64,000 nucleotides of DNA, taken from the NCBI RefSeq assembly GCF_001049755.1, contig NZ_CVLB01000001.1, forward strand, positions 1,382,995 to 1,446,994, read 5' to 3'. A model generated the notes under the pieces. It was not told the origin of the DNA. It ran no database searches and saw only the letters and a program-made list of their open reading frames with translations. Source of the stretch: Brachyspira suanatina (GTDB lineage Bacteria > Spirochaetota > Brachyspiria > Brachyspirales > Brachyspiraceae). This document shows positions 46,229 to 56,209 of the stretch, piece after piece. The position numbers were made by a program, and so were the translations under genes. Every line of letters starts with the position of its first letter. The stretch's first letter is position 1.

Positions 46229-48082
46229 TTACAATTTGAAATAACTTACAACGTCTATTAATTTCTGAGCCTCGCTGCTTAAAGTTATACTAGCTTCTTT
46301 TGACTGCTCTACTAAGCTAGCATTTTCTTGTGTGCTTGCATCCATTTTCAATACTGCCTGATTAACCTGATCAACTCCGCTTTGCTGTTCTACTGCTGTT
46401 GTAGAAATATCTCTCATTATATTGGCTGTATTTTCTATTTTATCCTTAATATCAACAAATATTTCCTGAGATTTTCTTGCTGCTTCTGTTGCTACTCTTA
46501 TTTTCTCATCTGAATCAGCTATTAAGGAAGTAATATCTTTTACAGATGTTTGAGTATTCTGTGCTAAAGTTCTAACTTCAGAGGCTACAACAGAGAAACC
46601 TCTGCCCTGCTCTCCTGCACGTGCTGCTTCAACTGATGCATTTAATGCTAATATATTAGTTTGAAAAGCAATATCTTCTATTAATTTTGTTATATTAGTT
46701 ATTTTTCTGCTTGCTTCATAAACATCTTCCATACTTCTTGTTGTACTGTCTATTATAAGTCCTGCTTCTTCTACAGACTTTTTAGAATCATTCATCATAT
46801 TATTTCCTATAACAGATTTTTCTGCAGAATTTTTTATTGTAGAAGCCATTTGCTCCATAGAACTAGCAGTTTGTTCCAATGATGATGATTGAGATTGAGT
46901 TCTTAAAGCTAAATCATTATTTCCGCTTGCTAATTCTTTTGATGTCAATTCTATATTATTAGAAGAATCAATTATATTGCTTACTATATTTTTTAACTTT
47001 TCTATAGTATTATTAAATCCATTAGCTATTATTCCAAATTCATGATTTTGATATTTATTAGTCAAAAATTTAGTTGGTGCTGATACAGTTAAATCTCCGT
47101 TTCCAAGTCTGTTCAAATCGCTTGCTATTCTTGATAATACTCTTGATATATTTTTATTAACATAAACTATAACTATAAATGATGTAATAATAAGAAGTAA
47201 TAAACTCAACACTATAGTTATTTTTATTAAAGTATTTTTATTATCAAAAAATTCACTATCAAGCATAGTAACGCACATTATCCAATCTATATTTTCAAGT
47301 CTTGAAAAAGCCATTATTTTTTTACCTTCATCCTCATAATGTAAAGCACCTTTTCTCTGTGAGGCTGCAGCAGATAAAGCATTTTTAGAACCTATAGATA
47401 TAGTATTAACTTTTTTAACTTCTTTATGAGCTACTCTCCTTCCTTCTTCATTAACAATATATATATTACCTGTTTTTCCTATAGTAATTTCAGAAAAATA
47501 TTTTTGAACAAAAGAATCCCATCTCAATTCAGCATATAAAACTCCGGCAGGTCTTGCATTAGTATCAAATACTCCGGCCAAAACACCTATAACATAGTTT
47601 CCTGTAACTGATGACAAATAAATCTCATCTTCAATAGCATACTTATAATTATTGTTTTGAAGCTCTTTCCATATAGTTTTTTGACTTATAGTATTCAAAT
47701 GTTCATTAGAAGCAGTATCTAAAACAACTTTTCCATTTAAATCTATTAAAGCAAAAGCTGAGAAATGAGATTCTAATTCTTTTAGAAGCTCTGTAAATTC
47801 ACCGTTTGCTATAGATAATGTATATTGATTAGGATTTTCAAAATAATCTAAAAATTCAGATTCTTTTGATATAACAGAAGTCAAATCTGCCTGATCTTCA
47901 ATCCATATAGAAACTAAATCTCTATATCCGTCAGCAGTTTCCATAAATCCGCTTATAGCAGTTCTCTCCATAAATATTGCCGAAGCAGATATTATTACTA
48001 TAATAAGAACCAAAAGCATTACAGCTACAGATGATATAATAGTAAAAGGCATTTTAAATTTCAAAGTTTGCATAAATTTCAT
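46229..48082 (-). CDS. Methyl-accepting chemotaxis protein (dCache type)
   Basis: About 617 aa. TM1 at about 12-35 ([20 protein letters not shown]) is followed by a dCache sensor ([60 protein letters not shown]), TM2 at about 283-305, HAMP, then the signalling coil with [20 protein letters not shown]. The frame opens at 48106, but ATG at 48082 has GGGGG upstream. It is an isolated gene; the ligand is unknown. Its hairpin differs from the 37686 receptor by one residue in this window. Confidence 0.92.
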   Translation of the reverse strand: MKFMQTLKFKMPFTIISSVAVMLLVLIIVIISASAIFMERTAISGFMETADGYRDLVSIWIEDQADLTSVISKESEFLDYFENPNQYTLSIANGEFTELLKELESHFSAFALIDLNGKVVLDTASNEHLNTISQKTIWKELQNNNYKYAIEDEIYLSSVTGNYVIGVLAGVFDTNARPAGVLYAELRWDSFVQKYFSEITIGKTGNIYIVNEEGRRVAHKEVKKVNTISIGSKNALSAAASQRKGALHYEDEGKKIMAFSRLENIDWIMCVTMLDSEFFDNKNTLIKITIVLSLLLLIITSFIVIVYVNKNISRVLSRIASDLNRLGNGDLTVSAPTKFLTNKYQNHEFGIIANGFNNTIEKLKNIVSNIIDSSNNIELTSKELASGNNDLALRTQSQSSSLEQTASSMEQMASTIKNSAEKSVIGNNMMNDSKKSVEEAGLIIDSTTRSMEDVYEASRKITNITKLIEDIAFQTNILALNASVEAARAGEQGRGFSVVASEVRTLAQNTQTSVKDITSLIADSDEKIRVATEAARKSQEIFVDIKDKIENTANIMRDISTTAVEQQSGVDQVNQAVLKMDASTQENASLVEQSKEASITLSSEAQKLIDVVSYFKL

Positions 48083-48267
48083 AAATAACCCCCATATATA
48101 ACTCAATTATTACAATAATAGTATATGATATTTTTTTAAAAAAGTCTATATATTTGTAAATATTTTTTACTAAAATCTTTAAAAATCTTTTATTTTTTAC
48201 ATATAAAGTAAATATTCGGTAAATTTACAACTTAATTGTAAATATTTTTTATTTTTAATATTTTTCT

Positions 48268-48296
48268 TTGACAAAATTAATATAATTGTATATCAT
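48268..48296 (+). promoter_or_regulatory. galK promoter
   Basis: TTGACA (48268-48273), a 17-nt spacer and TATCAT (48291-48296), 30 nt before the galK ATG. Confidence 0.6.
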
Positions 48297-48325
48297 AATA
48301 GTATTATTAAAATTAAGGATTCAAT

Positions 48326-49609
48326 ATGTATAATATCAGCCAATTAAAAGACTATTTAAAAGAGAAAAAGATGGATGAAAAATTTTCTTCTATTTATGGA
48401 AATGATGCATACAGTATATCTGAAGCATATAACAGATTAAGTGATACTATAAAACATTTTGAAAGTATAGAAAAAACTCAGGAAATATATGTTTTTAGTG
48501 CTTCAGGAAGAACTGAACTTTCAGGTAATCATACAGATCATAATAATGGATGTGTATTAACTGCTTCTATAAATTTAGATAAGTTGGCAGTAGTTGCAAA
48601 AAGAGATGATAATAAAATAGTTGTTTATACTGACTATTCTAATAATCCTGACATCATAGATATTAATGACTTGAATATAAATAAAGATGAGTATGGAAAA
48701 TCTAATGCTCTAACAAGAGGCGTTTGTGCCGGAATAAAAAATAAAGGATACAATATAGGCGGATGTACAGTAACTTTAAATAATAAAGTACTTATAGGAA
48801 GCGGATTAAGCAGTTCAGCGAGCTTTGAATCTTTGATTGGCGAAATACAGAATGCACTATACAATGAAGATAAAATAAGCAAAGTTGATATAGCAAAAAT
48901 TGGGCAGTATGCTGAAAATGTTTATTTTGGAAAGCCTTGCGGACTTATGGATCAAATGGGATGTTCTGTAGGCGGTATTATGTCTATAGATTTCAAAGAT
49001 AATGATAACCCTATAATAGAAAAAGTTGAATATGATTTTGAAAGCAAAGGTTATGCTCTTATGATAGTTGATGCTAAAGGAGATCATAGCGGACTTACAA
49101 ATGAATATGCTGCTATAAGAGAAGAAATGAATGCTGTTGCAAATTATTTAGGAAAAAAAGTATGCAGAAGGATAACTAAAAAAGAATTGATTGATAATGC
49201 TTCTAAATTAAGAGCTGAAGTTGGAGATAGAGCTATAATGAGAGCTTATCACTTTTTAGAGGAAAATGAAAGAGTTATCAATCAAATAAATGCACTTAAA
49301 AAAGATGATATAAATACATATATAAAACTTATGAACGAATCAGGACTTTCAAGCTTTATGTATTTACAAAACTGCTATTCTGTTACAAGTTCAAAAAATA
49401 TGGGAGTAGCTTTAGGACTTACTCTAACAAAAGACTTTTTAAAAGACGAAGGTGCTTGCCGTGTACATGGAGGCGGATTCGCTGGAACTATACAGGCTTT
49501 AATACCTGTAAATAAAGTTGAAGAATATAAAAAATATATGAATTCAATATTTGGCGAAGGAAGTGCTGTAAAAATAAGAGTGAGACAATCTCCTGTTTGT
49601 GCAATCTAA
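48326..49609 (+). CDS. galK: Galactokinase
   Basis: A 427-aa GHMP kinase that makes galactose 1-phosphate. Motif 1 is GRTELSGNHTDHNNG (the usual form is GRVNLIGEHTDYN), motif 2 VLIGSGLSSSASFESLIGEI, motif 3 CRVHGGGFAGTIQ. The catalytic Asp is in GLMDQMG. It is longer than the usual 390 aa by about 35 N-terminal residues. No other Leloir-pathway gene is next to it. Confidence 0.92.
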   Translation: MYNISQLKDYLKEKKMDEKFSSIYGNDAYSISEAYNRLSDTIKHFESIEKTQEIYVFSASGRTELSGNHTDHNNGCVLTASINLDKLAVVAKRDDNKIVVYTDYSNNPDIIDINDLNINKDEYGKSNALTRGVCAGIKNKGYNIGGCTVTLNNKVLIGSGLSSSASFESLIGEIQNALYNEDKISKVDIAKIGQYAENVYFGKPCGLMDQMGCSVGGIMSIDFKDNDNPIIEKVEYDFESKGYALMIVDAKGDHSGLTNEYAAIREEMNAVANYLGKKVCRRITKKELIDNASKLRAEVGDRAIMRAYHFLEENERVINQINALKKDDINTYIKLMNESGLSSFMYLQNCYSVTSSKNMGVALGLTLTKDFLKDEGACRVHGGGFAGTIQALIPVNKVEEYKKYMNSIFGEGSAVKIRVRQSPVCAI

Positions 49610-49647
49610 AAAATCATAACTGATAATTATAACTAACAATAAAAAAT

Positions 49648-49683
49648 AAAAGACAAGTCTAATTTTATAGTCTTGTCTTTTTT
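49648..49683. terminator. Terminator after galK
   Basis: Ten-bp stem AAAAGACAAG/CTTGTCTTTT (49648-49657 and 49672-49681), with T-run on the plus strand and A-tract before. It probably serves the converging flavodoxin-like gene as well. Confidence 0.8.
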
Positions 49684-49707
49684 ATATAATTAATTTCTAA
49701 TTCAAAA

Positions 49708-50403
49708 TTAATTTTTCCAAGGTACTGTATTGTTTAACCAGCCTCTATCATTCCAATAATTAAAATCATTCTCAGTGAAATTTTTCTTCTTATGCAATGA
49801 TTTTATTATTTTAAAAAATATCTTTGTTTTTATAGAAGGATTAACTTTACCATATTCCCTTTTTATTTTTTCTGCAGCTAAATCCATTTTTCTTGCAATA
49901 GAATCTTTTATTTCATCTTTAACATTATTCCAAGTAACTTCTCTTACTGCAAATCCATAACTATATGTTTTTGCTACTCCCCAAAAGAAAGTACTATCAG
50001 ACATATCTTTACAAGTGTTTTTCATTCCTCCACCTGCAGCAGTAGAAATACATACAGCCTGTTTTTTGAACATTGATTCATTTGGTCTGTGGACTATCCA
50101 TCTATAACCATAATGATCTAAAAAAGCCTTCATAGCACCTGTTACATGATACACATACACAGGACTTGCTAATATTATTATGTCAGCATTGTCCATAGCA
50201 TCTGTAATAGGTTTTAATTTATCATAATGAGGACATAAAGTTTCAGATTTTATAAAACAATTATTACAGCCTACACAAAAAGAGCTAAAATCTCTAGGAA
50301 GAAAAAACTCTGTAACTTCTCCTCCCAATCTATCATAAAGCATTTTTGCTGCATGATATGTTGAACCTTTATGATTCTGTCCATGTATGACTGCTATTTT
50401 CAT
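49708..50403 (-). CDS. Flavodoxin-fold NAD(P)H:FMN reductase
   Basis: A 231-aa flavodoxin-like protein. The phosphate-binding loop is HGQNHKGSTYHAAKML. A cysteine cluster FCVGCNNCFIKSE...C (about 43-57) resembles the Fe-S flavoprotein family. ADIIILASPVYVYHVTGAMK and AVCISTAAGGGMKNT are further FMN contacts. It is the last gene of the long minus-strand run, 23 nt after fapA-like. The electron partner is unknown. Confidence 0.82.
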   Translation of the reverse strand: MKIAVIHGQNHKGSTYHAAKMLYDRLGGEVTEFFLPRDFSSFCVGCNNCFIKSETLCPHYDKLKPITDAMDNADIIILASPVYVYHVTGAMKAFLDHYGYRWIVHRPNESMFKKQAVCISTAAGGGMKNTCKDMSDSTFFWGVAKTYSYGFAVREVTWNNVKDEIKDSIARKMDLAAEKIKREYGKVNPSIKTKIFFKIIKSLHKKKNFTENDFNYWNDRGWLNNTVPWKN

Positions 50404-50426
50404 TGTTTAATTTACACCTTAAAAGA

Positions 50427-52163
50427 TTAATCTCTCTTTATCTCTCTAGGGAAATCATACTCTTCTAAAGGAAGCAATTTAGGAGCTTTCTCTGAAATAT
50501 CTCTAAGTTCTTTTGAATAGAAATATTCTGTTCCTGAAATCTTTTTAGATATATATTTTCTTAAACTTGAAATATATATTGTAACTCCAGGGAAAAATCC
50601 TTCCATAGAAGTGATGCTGCTATGTGATAATTTTTCAAATTCAGCACTCATTTCATCTCTTTTAGCCTCTAATTGAGCTGTTTCTCTTACAAGATTTGTA
50701 ATTCTTCTAAGTATATCTTTTATTCCTTCTCTTTTATTAGGCGGTATTCTCTGTATAAATGCTTTTGGATTTTTAAAATACTCTGTACCTAAAAGAGATT
50801 TAATCTTACTCATCTCTTCTTTATTAGTTTTAACTGTAGCAACAATATTTTTAAACTCTGCATCAGCTTCAGCATCTCTACCAACTGTAATAGTAGTTTT
50901 TGATTCACTCATAGAACCAATACTTTTAGCCCAGACACCATTCAAAGCCTTAACATTTCCTCCAATAATAACACCTTTACCTTCAAGTACAATAACTCTG
51001 TCATTTCCAGCTATTTCAGCATTAACAAGCTGCTGAGATAATACATCCCCTTTACATATTATATTAGCATTTCTAATGAATTGAGAATACATCTTTCCAT
51101 TAACATGTATTGTACTGTTAGGACCTCCTATTATACCGCCGGAAACTATTAAATTACCTGCACATTCTATATATGCATCCTCAATATTACCATGTACATA
51201 TATATCGCCCTCTGTTTTTATAGAAAATCCAGGAGCAACATTATCTTTAATAATAAGAGAACCATTAACTTCTATATTACCTGTTGATAAATCTACTTTA
51301 TCTATTTCTGCTACAGTACTTACTGATAAAGTATTATTGTGATTGCTTAATATACCTCTTATACCGCTTCTAATAGTAATACCATCAGGATCAACAACAA
51401 CATTTTTTCCTAATTTATAGCAGGGATCATCATCATGATGAGCTTCCATTAACACATCATATATATCAAGTCCATCAATAGAAGGTTTTTCCTCCATGAA
51501 GTGAGCTATTTGAATTCCTGCTTCTATATTATGAATGAATCCTCTTTCTTTAAAGTCTATGGCACCTGTTTCTGATTCTTTTCCACTGTCCAAAGTAAAA
51601 TCATAGTCAAGTATAACTTTTTGAACGTTACCATCTATAGGTTTTCTGCCTTCAACAAAGACACACATAACACCTTCATCATATTTCAAATTATACTCTA
51701 CAAGTTCAGTTATTTTATCATAATTAACCATTAATTTTATAGGTATTTGGGATATAATAGTTTGTATTTCCTCAAGTACAAGCTGTTTTTTCTGACGCTT
51801 TTGAGGAGGAAGAACCATTACCCCTCTCCATTTATCAGCTACATTGATAACAGGAATAATAGAAACAGACTTAAGCTCATCATAAAATACATATCCATAA
51901 ACAGTACTTTTATAAAGTCCTGTCATTTTATCAAATTTTACATTCTTACTAGCTTTTACACCTTCTCGTTTTGAAATTGATTTTAATACGGCATCTCCAG
52001 GACGAACATAATTTTTTAAAAGTTCCTCATATAAATTTTGATCATTGCTATCAACATCAACAATTTGATCGTAAATTTCTCTTGTATTTACAAGATTATC
52101 ATAATAAAATTCATAATTATTAGGATCAATTGATAATGTTTGTGTTGTAACTTCTTTAGCCAT
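50427..52163 (-). CDS. FapA family protein (DUF342)
   Basis: 578 aa. A helical N-terminal part precedes a right-handed beta-helix-type repeat region (NGSLIIKDNVAPGFSIKTEG, DIYVHGNIEDAYIECAGNLI, GGNVKALNGVWAKSIG), then a C-terminal coiled coil (residues about 455-525) and end segment. The family's role is unsettled, with polymer-forming or flagellar-assembly-linked members. AAGGAG is 5' of the ATG. Its place in the gene run next to the methyltransferase does not specify the job. Confidence 0.82.
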   Translation of the reverse strand: MAKEVTTQTLSIDPNNYEFYYDNLVNTREIYDQIVDVDSNDQNLYEELLKNYVRPGDAVLKSISKREGVKASKNVKFDKMTGLYKSTVYGYVFYDELKSVSIIPVINVADKWRGVMVLPPQKRQKKQLVLEEIQTIISQIPIKLMVNYDKITELVEYNLKYDEGVMCVFVEGRKPIDGNVQKVILDYDFTLDSGKESETGAIDFKERGFIHNIEAGIQIAHFMEEKPSIDGLDIYDVLMEAHHDDDPCYKLGKNVVVDPDGITIRSGIRGILSNHNNTLSVSTVAEIDKVDLSTGNIEVNGSLIIKDNVAPGFSIKTEGDIYVHGNIEDAYIECAGNLIVSGGIIGGPNSTIHVNGKMYSQFIRNANIICKGDVLSQQLVNAEIAGNDRVIVLEGKGVIIGGNVKALNGVWAKSIGSMSESKTTITVGRDAEADAEFKNIVATVKTNKEEMSKIKSLLGTEYFKNPKAFIQRIPPNKREGIKDILRRITNLVRETAQLEAKRDEMSAEFEKLSHSSITSMEGFFPGVTIYISSLRKYISKKISGTEYFYSKELRDISEKAPKLLPLEEYDFPREIKRD

Positions 52164-52193
52164 ATATTCTCCTTACAAAACGAATCAGTATAT

Positions 52194-52997
52194 TCAAACT
52201 TTTTTACATAAGAAGAGCATAACATCTCCTCTATTAAATAATTTAACATATTTATCAAAAAAAGTTTTAATAAATTTATTGGGCTTCTTCTCTATAGGTA
52301 TAGAACCCCAAGAAAAATCACTGATTATATTAAAACCTATACTTTTCATATATTTAGACAATGTTGTCTTTGAAAATAGCCATAAATGCTGTGGCATTAC
52401 AGCTCTCCAAGCTCCTCCATATTTTTTAGCAAACATACCATCAGCATTTGGTGTTGTGATTGCTAAATACCCACCTTTTGCAAGTATTCTGTAAATTTCT
52501 TTAAGAGTGTCTGCAGGATTAGGAACATGCTCTATGACATGTGAAAAATGTATGAAAGAAAAATAATCACTTTCAAATCCTACATCAAGCAAAGGCTTTT
52601 CATGCACTGTTATACCATAATTTTTTCTAGCATACTCAGCAGATGATGAGCATATTTCAATACCTTGTGCATTATAACCTTTAGTCTTCAAATAATTTAA
52701 CATCATACCTGTAGCACAGCCTATATCAAGAACATTTTTATTAGGAAGTTCGCTTTCTATTTTATCAAATCCTATATCTTTCATAGCAAGCTTCATAAGA
52801 CCAAAAAAATTTTCCTGATTGGCTACCTCATATTCAAAATAATTATCACTATATATATCATTTATTTCTTCCTGAGTCAAAACAGGATATTGATATATAA
52901 GTCCGCAATTTAAACATTTATTGTAACTTACCAAATCTGTTTTTATATAAACTTTAGACTTAGTGCTACCACAAAATTCACATTCTTTGTTTTCCAC
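52194..52997 (-). CDS. SAM-dependent methyltransferase with N-terminal zinc ribbon
   Basis: About 267 aa. Cys pairs CEFCGSTKSK and CLNCGLIYQYP form a zinc ribbon, then the Rossmann fold VLDIGCATGMMLNYLKTKG, FIHFSHVIEHVPNPADTL and GGYLAITTPNADG. The open frame begins at TTG 53012, but GTG at 52997 sits 8-9 nt after GGAGAG and gives the short VENKECEFCG N-terminus. The layout matches the protein at 39605-40495, so both probably methylate related substrates. Confidence 0.82.
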   Translation of the reverse strand: MENKECEFCGSTKSKVYIKTDLVSYNKCLNCGLIYQYPVLTQEEINDIYSDNYFEYEVANQENFFGLMKLAMKDIGFDKIESELPNKNVLDIGCATGMMLNYLKTKGYNAQGIEICSSSAEYARKNYGITVHEKPLLDVGFESDYFSFIHFSHVIEHVPNPADTLKEIYRILAKGGYLAITTPNADGMFAKKYGGAWRAVMPQHLWLFSKTTLSKYMKSIGFNIISDFSWGSIPIEKKPNKFIKTFFDKYVKLFNRGDVMLFLCKKV

Positions 52998-53074
52998 TGT
53001 ATAACTCTCCAATATTATATTCGGAAAAAAAGATTGTTTCTTTACATATTACACAAATATTATTGCATTTAAGA

Positions 53075-53701
53075 TTATTTGTTATTAACTGTTAAAATTA
53101 TCTCAGTATTAACACCTACTACTTCATCTGCAGCAGGAATTTGTGATAATACAACATCATTTTCATACATATCATCAGTTATGGTTACTTTAGGCAGAAT
53201 ATTAACATTTGTCATAGTATTTAAAACCTCATTACTAATTATACTAAGAGCTTTATCATACTTCATACCTGTAACATCCGGCATCTTCATAAGTGCTTGT
53301 TCAGCAACATTTACTACCAAATATACAGTTCTTCCTCTTTTAACCTTTACTCCACCTTTAGGCTCCTGACTTACAATAGTACCCAACGGATAATTATCAA
53401 AATAGTGTGTCTGCACATTGAGATTCATACCCTCTTTTTCCAATAAATTAAATGCTTCAAATATTTCTTTTCCTTGAACATCTGGAAGCTCAAAAGATTC
53501 ACCACCAGATTTAACAACTATAAATACTATTAAAGTTACAACGATAGCTTGTAAAACAAAAAGCAAAACAGCGAAAAGTATCAATCTTCTAAATACCAAA
53601 AATGACTTAGGATCAGTTATTATTCCATCAGGCAAAATTTTATTTATGATTCTTTTTAAAAAGGATATTATTTTATTAAAAAAGTCTTTTATTTTAGCCA
53701 T
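53075..53701 (-). CDS. PASTA-domain membrane protein
   Basis: A 208-aa protein: a short basic cytoplasmic N-terminus, one TM (residues about 32-57, ILFAVLLFVLQAIVVTLIVF), then two PASTA domains (FELPDVQGKEIFEAFNLLEK...; KMPDVTGMKYDKALSIISN...). PASTA repeats bind muropeptides or lipid II. No kinase domain is attached, and none is beside it, so it is not a PknB-type kinase. It lies 22 nt before fmt in the order of transcription: fmt, PASTA, methyltransferase. Confidence 0.85.
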   Translation of the reverse strand: MAKIKDFFNKIISFLKRIINKILPDGIITDPKSFLVFRRLILFAVLLFVLQAIVVTLIVFIVVKSGGESFELPDVQGKEIFEAFNLLEKEGMNLNVQTHYFDNYPLGTIVSQEPKGGVKVKRGRTVYLVVNVAEQALMKMPDVTGMKYDKALSIISNEVLNTMTNVNILPKVTITDDMYENDVVLSQIPAADEVVGVNTEIILTVNNK

Positions 53702-53723
53702 AATTTACAATCATACTCCACTT

Positions 53724-54662
53724 TTAATTAAAATATTCTCCAACAACTAGTTTATTTCCACATAAAAACTCTTTAACGGTCTGTCTTTTCTTTCCTTCTC
53801 TTTGAAGTTCCTTTATAACATATATTCCATTAAGAGCATTTATATAAATACCATTATTATTAACATCAACTATCTTACCAAAATCAGTATTATTCTCAAA
53901 TTTACATACATATTCACTACTAAAAACTTTTATAGAAACATCTTTGTAAAAACAGTAAGCTGTAGGCCATCTAACAAAAGCTCTCGTCATATTATGCAAA
54001 CTAAGTGCATCCTTTGAAAAATCAAGTTTTCCATCTTCTTTTTTTATCTTACTGCAATATGTAGCTAATGAATCATCTTGCTTTATCATATTAGATATAT
54101 GCTTATCAGTATCTTTAAAAAACTCTTTAAGCAAATATACACCACTTTCTTTTATTTTATCATATAAATCATTAAACTTCCAATCTTTATCTATATTAAC
54201 CTCATGCTGAAGTATAATATCGCCTTCATCTAATTTTATATCCATTTTTTGTAAAGTAGTTCCGCTTTTTTCAAATCCATAAAGCAAAGCATGCTCAACA
54301 GGGCTAGCACCTCTAAGTACAGGCAAAAGAGATCCATGAATATTAAGAGGCATAATCTTAGGCAATGATAATGTTCTTTTATTTAGAATCTTACCATAAG
54401 CTACCACTATTAAAAAATCAGGGGATAAATCTGATAAAATATTATAGAAATCATCTTTATTTATGCTTTCAGGCTGAAAAAGATTAAGATGCTTCTCTAA
54501 TGCAATTTCTACTACAGGCGAATTGATAATATTACCCTTTCTATCTTTTTTAGTATCTATAGGAGCTATTACTCCATTAAGATTAACATTATCTAATTCC
54601 ATTAATTGTAAGATACAATCTCTTGTAAAATCGGTTGAACCAGCTATTATAACATTATACAT
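53724..54662 (-). CDS. fmt: Methionyl-tRNA formyltransferase
   Basis: 312 aa. The formyl-transfer site is PLNIHGSLLPVLRGASPVEH with the Asn-His pair, followed by the catalytic Asp in LDEGDIILQ. The C-terminal oligonucleotide-binding-like domain ends with RQTVKEFL. It formylates initiator Met-tRNA. The typical partner def (deformylase) is not adjacent. Confidence 0.94.
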   Translation of the reverse strand: MYNVIIAGSTDFTRDCILQLMELDNVNLNGVIAPIDTKKDRKGNIINSPVVEIALEKHLNLFQPESINKDDFYNILSDLSPDFLIVVAYGKILNKRTLSLPKIMPLNIHGSLLPVLRGASPVEHALLYGFEKSGTTLQKMDIKLDEGDIILQHEVNIDKDWKFNDLYDKIKESGVYLLKEFFKDTDKHISNMIKQDDSLATYCSKIKKEDGKLDFSKDALSLHNMTRAFVRWPTAYCFYKDVSIKVFSSEYVCKFENNTDFGKIVDVNNNGIYINALNGIYVIKELQREGKKRQTVKEFLCGNKLVVGEYFN

Positions 54663-54725
54663 AATAGATTGATTATATATTTTTATTGTTAAAAGTCAAA
54701 TATAATTACGAAATAAATTATAATG

Positions 54726-56174
54726 TTATTCCTCTATAATATCAACACCCTTTACATTTGATAAGAATTGTATAAACAAATCTAATACTATAGGATCTAC
54801 AGCTATTTTATTTTCTGTGAACATCTTTTTCATAAAAAATACTACTTCTTCAGGATTTTTATTTCTGCTTCCTTCCATAAATGTTAATGTATCGTATATA
54901 TCCACTACTTCTAACATTTTAGCTGGAAAATAAGCAAAACATTCAGCATTTATTATATCTTCAGGCTCAAAAGACATTAGAAAATCAACTTTATGTTTAG
55001 GATCATTTATCTTTTTATCAAAGAAATTCTTCAATATTCCGCTTCCATAACCATAACATTCATGATGAAGTCCAACTGATAAGCAGGATTCTTCTCTTTG
55101 ATTTAGAACATATTTTAAAAAATAGTACGCTTTAGCAGTATGGAAATCTTTAAAATCTCCGTCTTTAATAAAATCATCTGTAGGAACAAAATCTATCATA
55201 TTAAGCATAGCAACATCATGATAAAAAGCACCTATAGCATAACTTACTATTTCAGAACCTGTAAATTTTCTTATTCCAAGTCTATACACATTTTCTAGTT
55301 TCTCTATACTTTTTACAAGATTAAATCTGCTTAAAATAGTTTTATATTTTTCAAAATAAAGATTTTTATAATCCTGTCTTAATTTACTGCTCAATCCCTT
55401 ATTAAATATATTATTATAATAGTATAAGAATTCTATCATAAGTATACAAACTCTATTACTATGACTTAATATATTAGGATCATCAAGCATATCTAAATTA
55501 TCAAATATATCTCTATAAAAATATTCTTTTTCCAAATATGTTACTATACTATTCATTATACTAGAAATCATAATTTCAGTTTCTGTATTAACAGTATCAT
55601 TACGATTTTTACTGGAACTTTTTATATATTTTAGATGTCTTATAAAATCTAATCTTCCAACAATACCCATACCAGTCAATAAACGCTCTATATTTGGTGC
55701 TATTTCAGGAGTTACTTTAGGTGTTTTAGCTTCTAACTTTAATTGATCTAAATATGGCTTTAATAAATAAAGTCTATTACTTGGTTTCTCTTTTACCATT
55801 CTGTTTAAAAGATTATCATTAGCTATTTTTAATTTCTCATTTTTTGATATACAATTTTTATATATATGATAAAAATATTCATATTCATTGAATTTACTAT
55901 CATCTGATCCTTCAACTACATTATTTTTATTTGTTTGAGGGTTATTCAAATTAAAAAATTTATTAGAAAATGATGATATGTAATATTTAGAATCTTTTAA
56001 TAAAACATTATCTTTTTCTTGTAAAAGAATATCTAAACAATTACCAGGCACAATAATACTTATACCTTTAGGATTAACACAGGTTAATTCTATATTTTCT
56101 TTAGATATCATTTCTTTTAGTTCTATGAGTTTATCAAGATTAATCTCATAGTATTTATTCATCGCCTTAAACAT
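54726..56174 (-). CDS. HD-GYP-like protein with altered motif
   Basis: A 482-aa protein. The C-terminal half has the HD-GYP layout: HSNRV (first His), FYHDVAMLNM (HD pair, about residue 318), LHHECYGYGSGILKN (second His pair, about 369) and VVDIYDTLT. The GYP triplet reads GYG, and the usual DG before it is absent. Metal ligands look kept. HD-GYP proteins hydrolyse cyclic di-GMP; this one may be a variant. The N-terminal 220 residues are not recognised. GGAAG precedes the ATG. Confidence 0.65.
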   Translation of the reverse strand: MFKAMNKYYEINLDKLIELKEMISKENIELTCVNPKGISIIVPGNCLDILLQEKDNVLLKDSKYYISSFSNKFFNLNNPQTNKNNVVEGSDDSKFNEYEYFYHIYKNCISKNEKLKIANDNLLNRMVKEKPSNRLYLLKPYLDQLKLEAKTPKVTPEIAPNIERLLTGMGIVGRLDFIRHLKYIKSSSKNRNDTVNTETEIMISSIMNSIVTYLEKEYFYRDIFDNLDMLDDPNILSHSNRVCILMIEFLYYYNNIFNKGLSSKLRQDYKNLYFEKYKTILSRFNLVKSIEKLENVYRLGIRKFTGSEIVSYAIGAFYHDVAMLNMIDFVPTDDFIKDGDFKDFHTAKAYYFLKYVLNQREESCLSVGLHHECYGYGSGILKNFFDKKINDPKHKVDFLMSFEPEDIINAECFAYFPAKMLEVVDIYDTLTFMEGSRNKNPEEVVFFMKKMFTENKIAVDPIVLDLFIQFLSNVKGVDIIEE

Positions 56175-56209
56175 AATTTACTTCCAATTTTTAATTTTTT
56201 TATGATTAA

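Noticed and set aside
37686-48082. YFKL tail of both chemoreceptors as a special CheR/CheB tether
   Set aside because: Similar hydrophobic/basic ends are common in receptors and do not match the NWETF-type tether.
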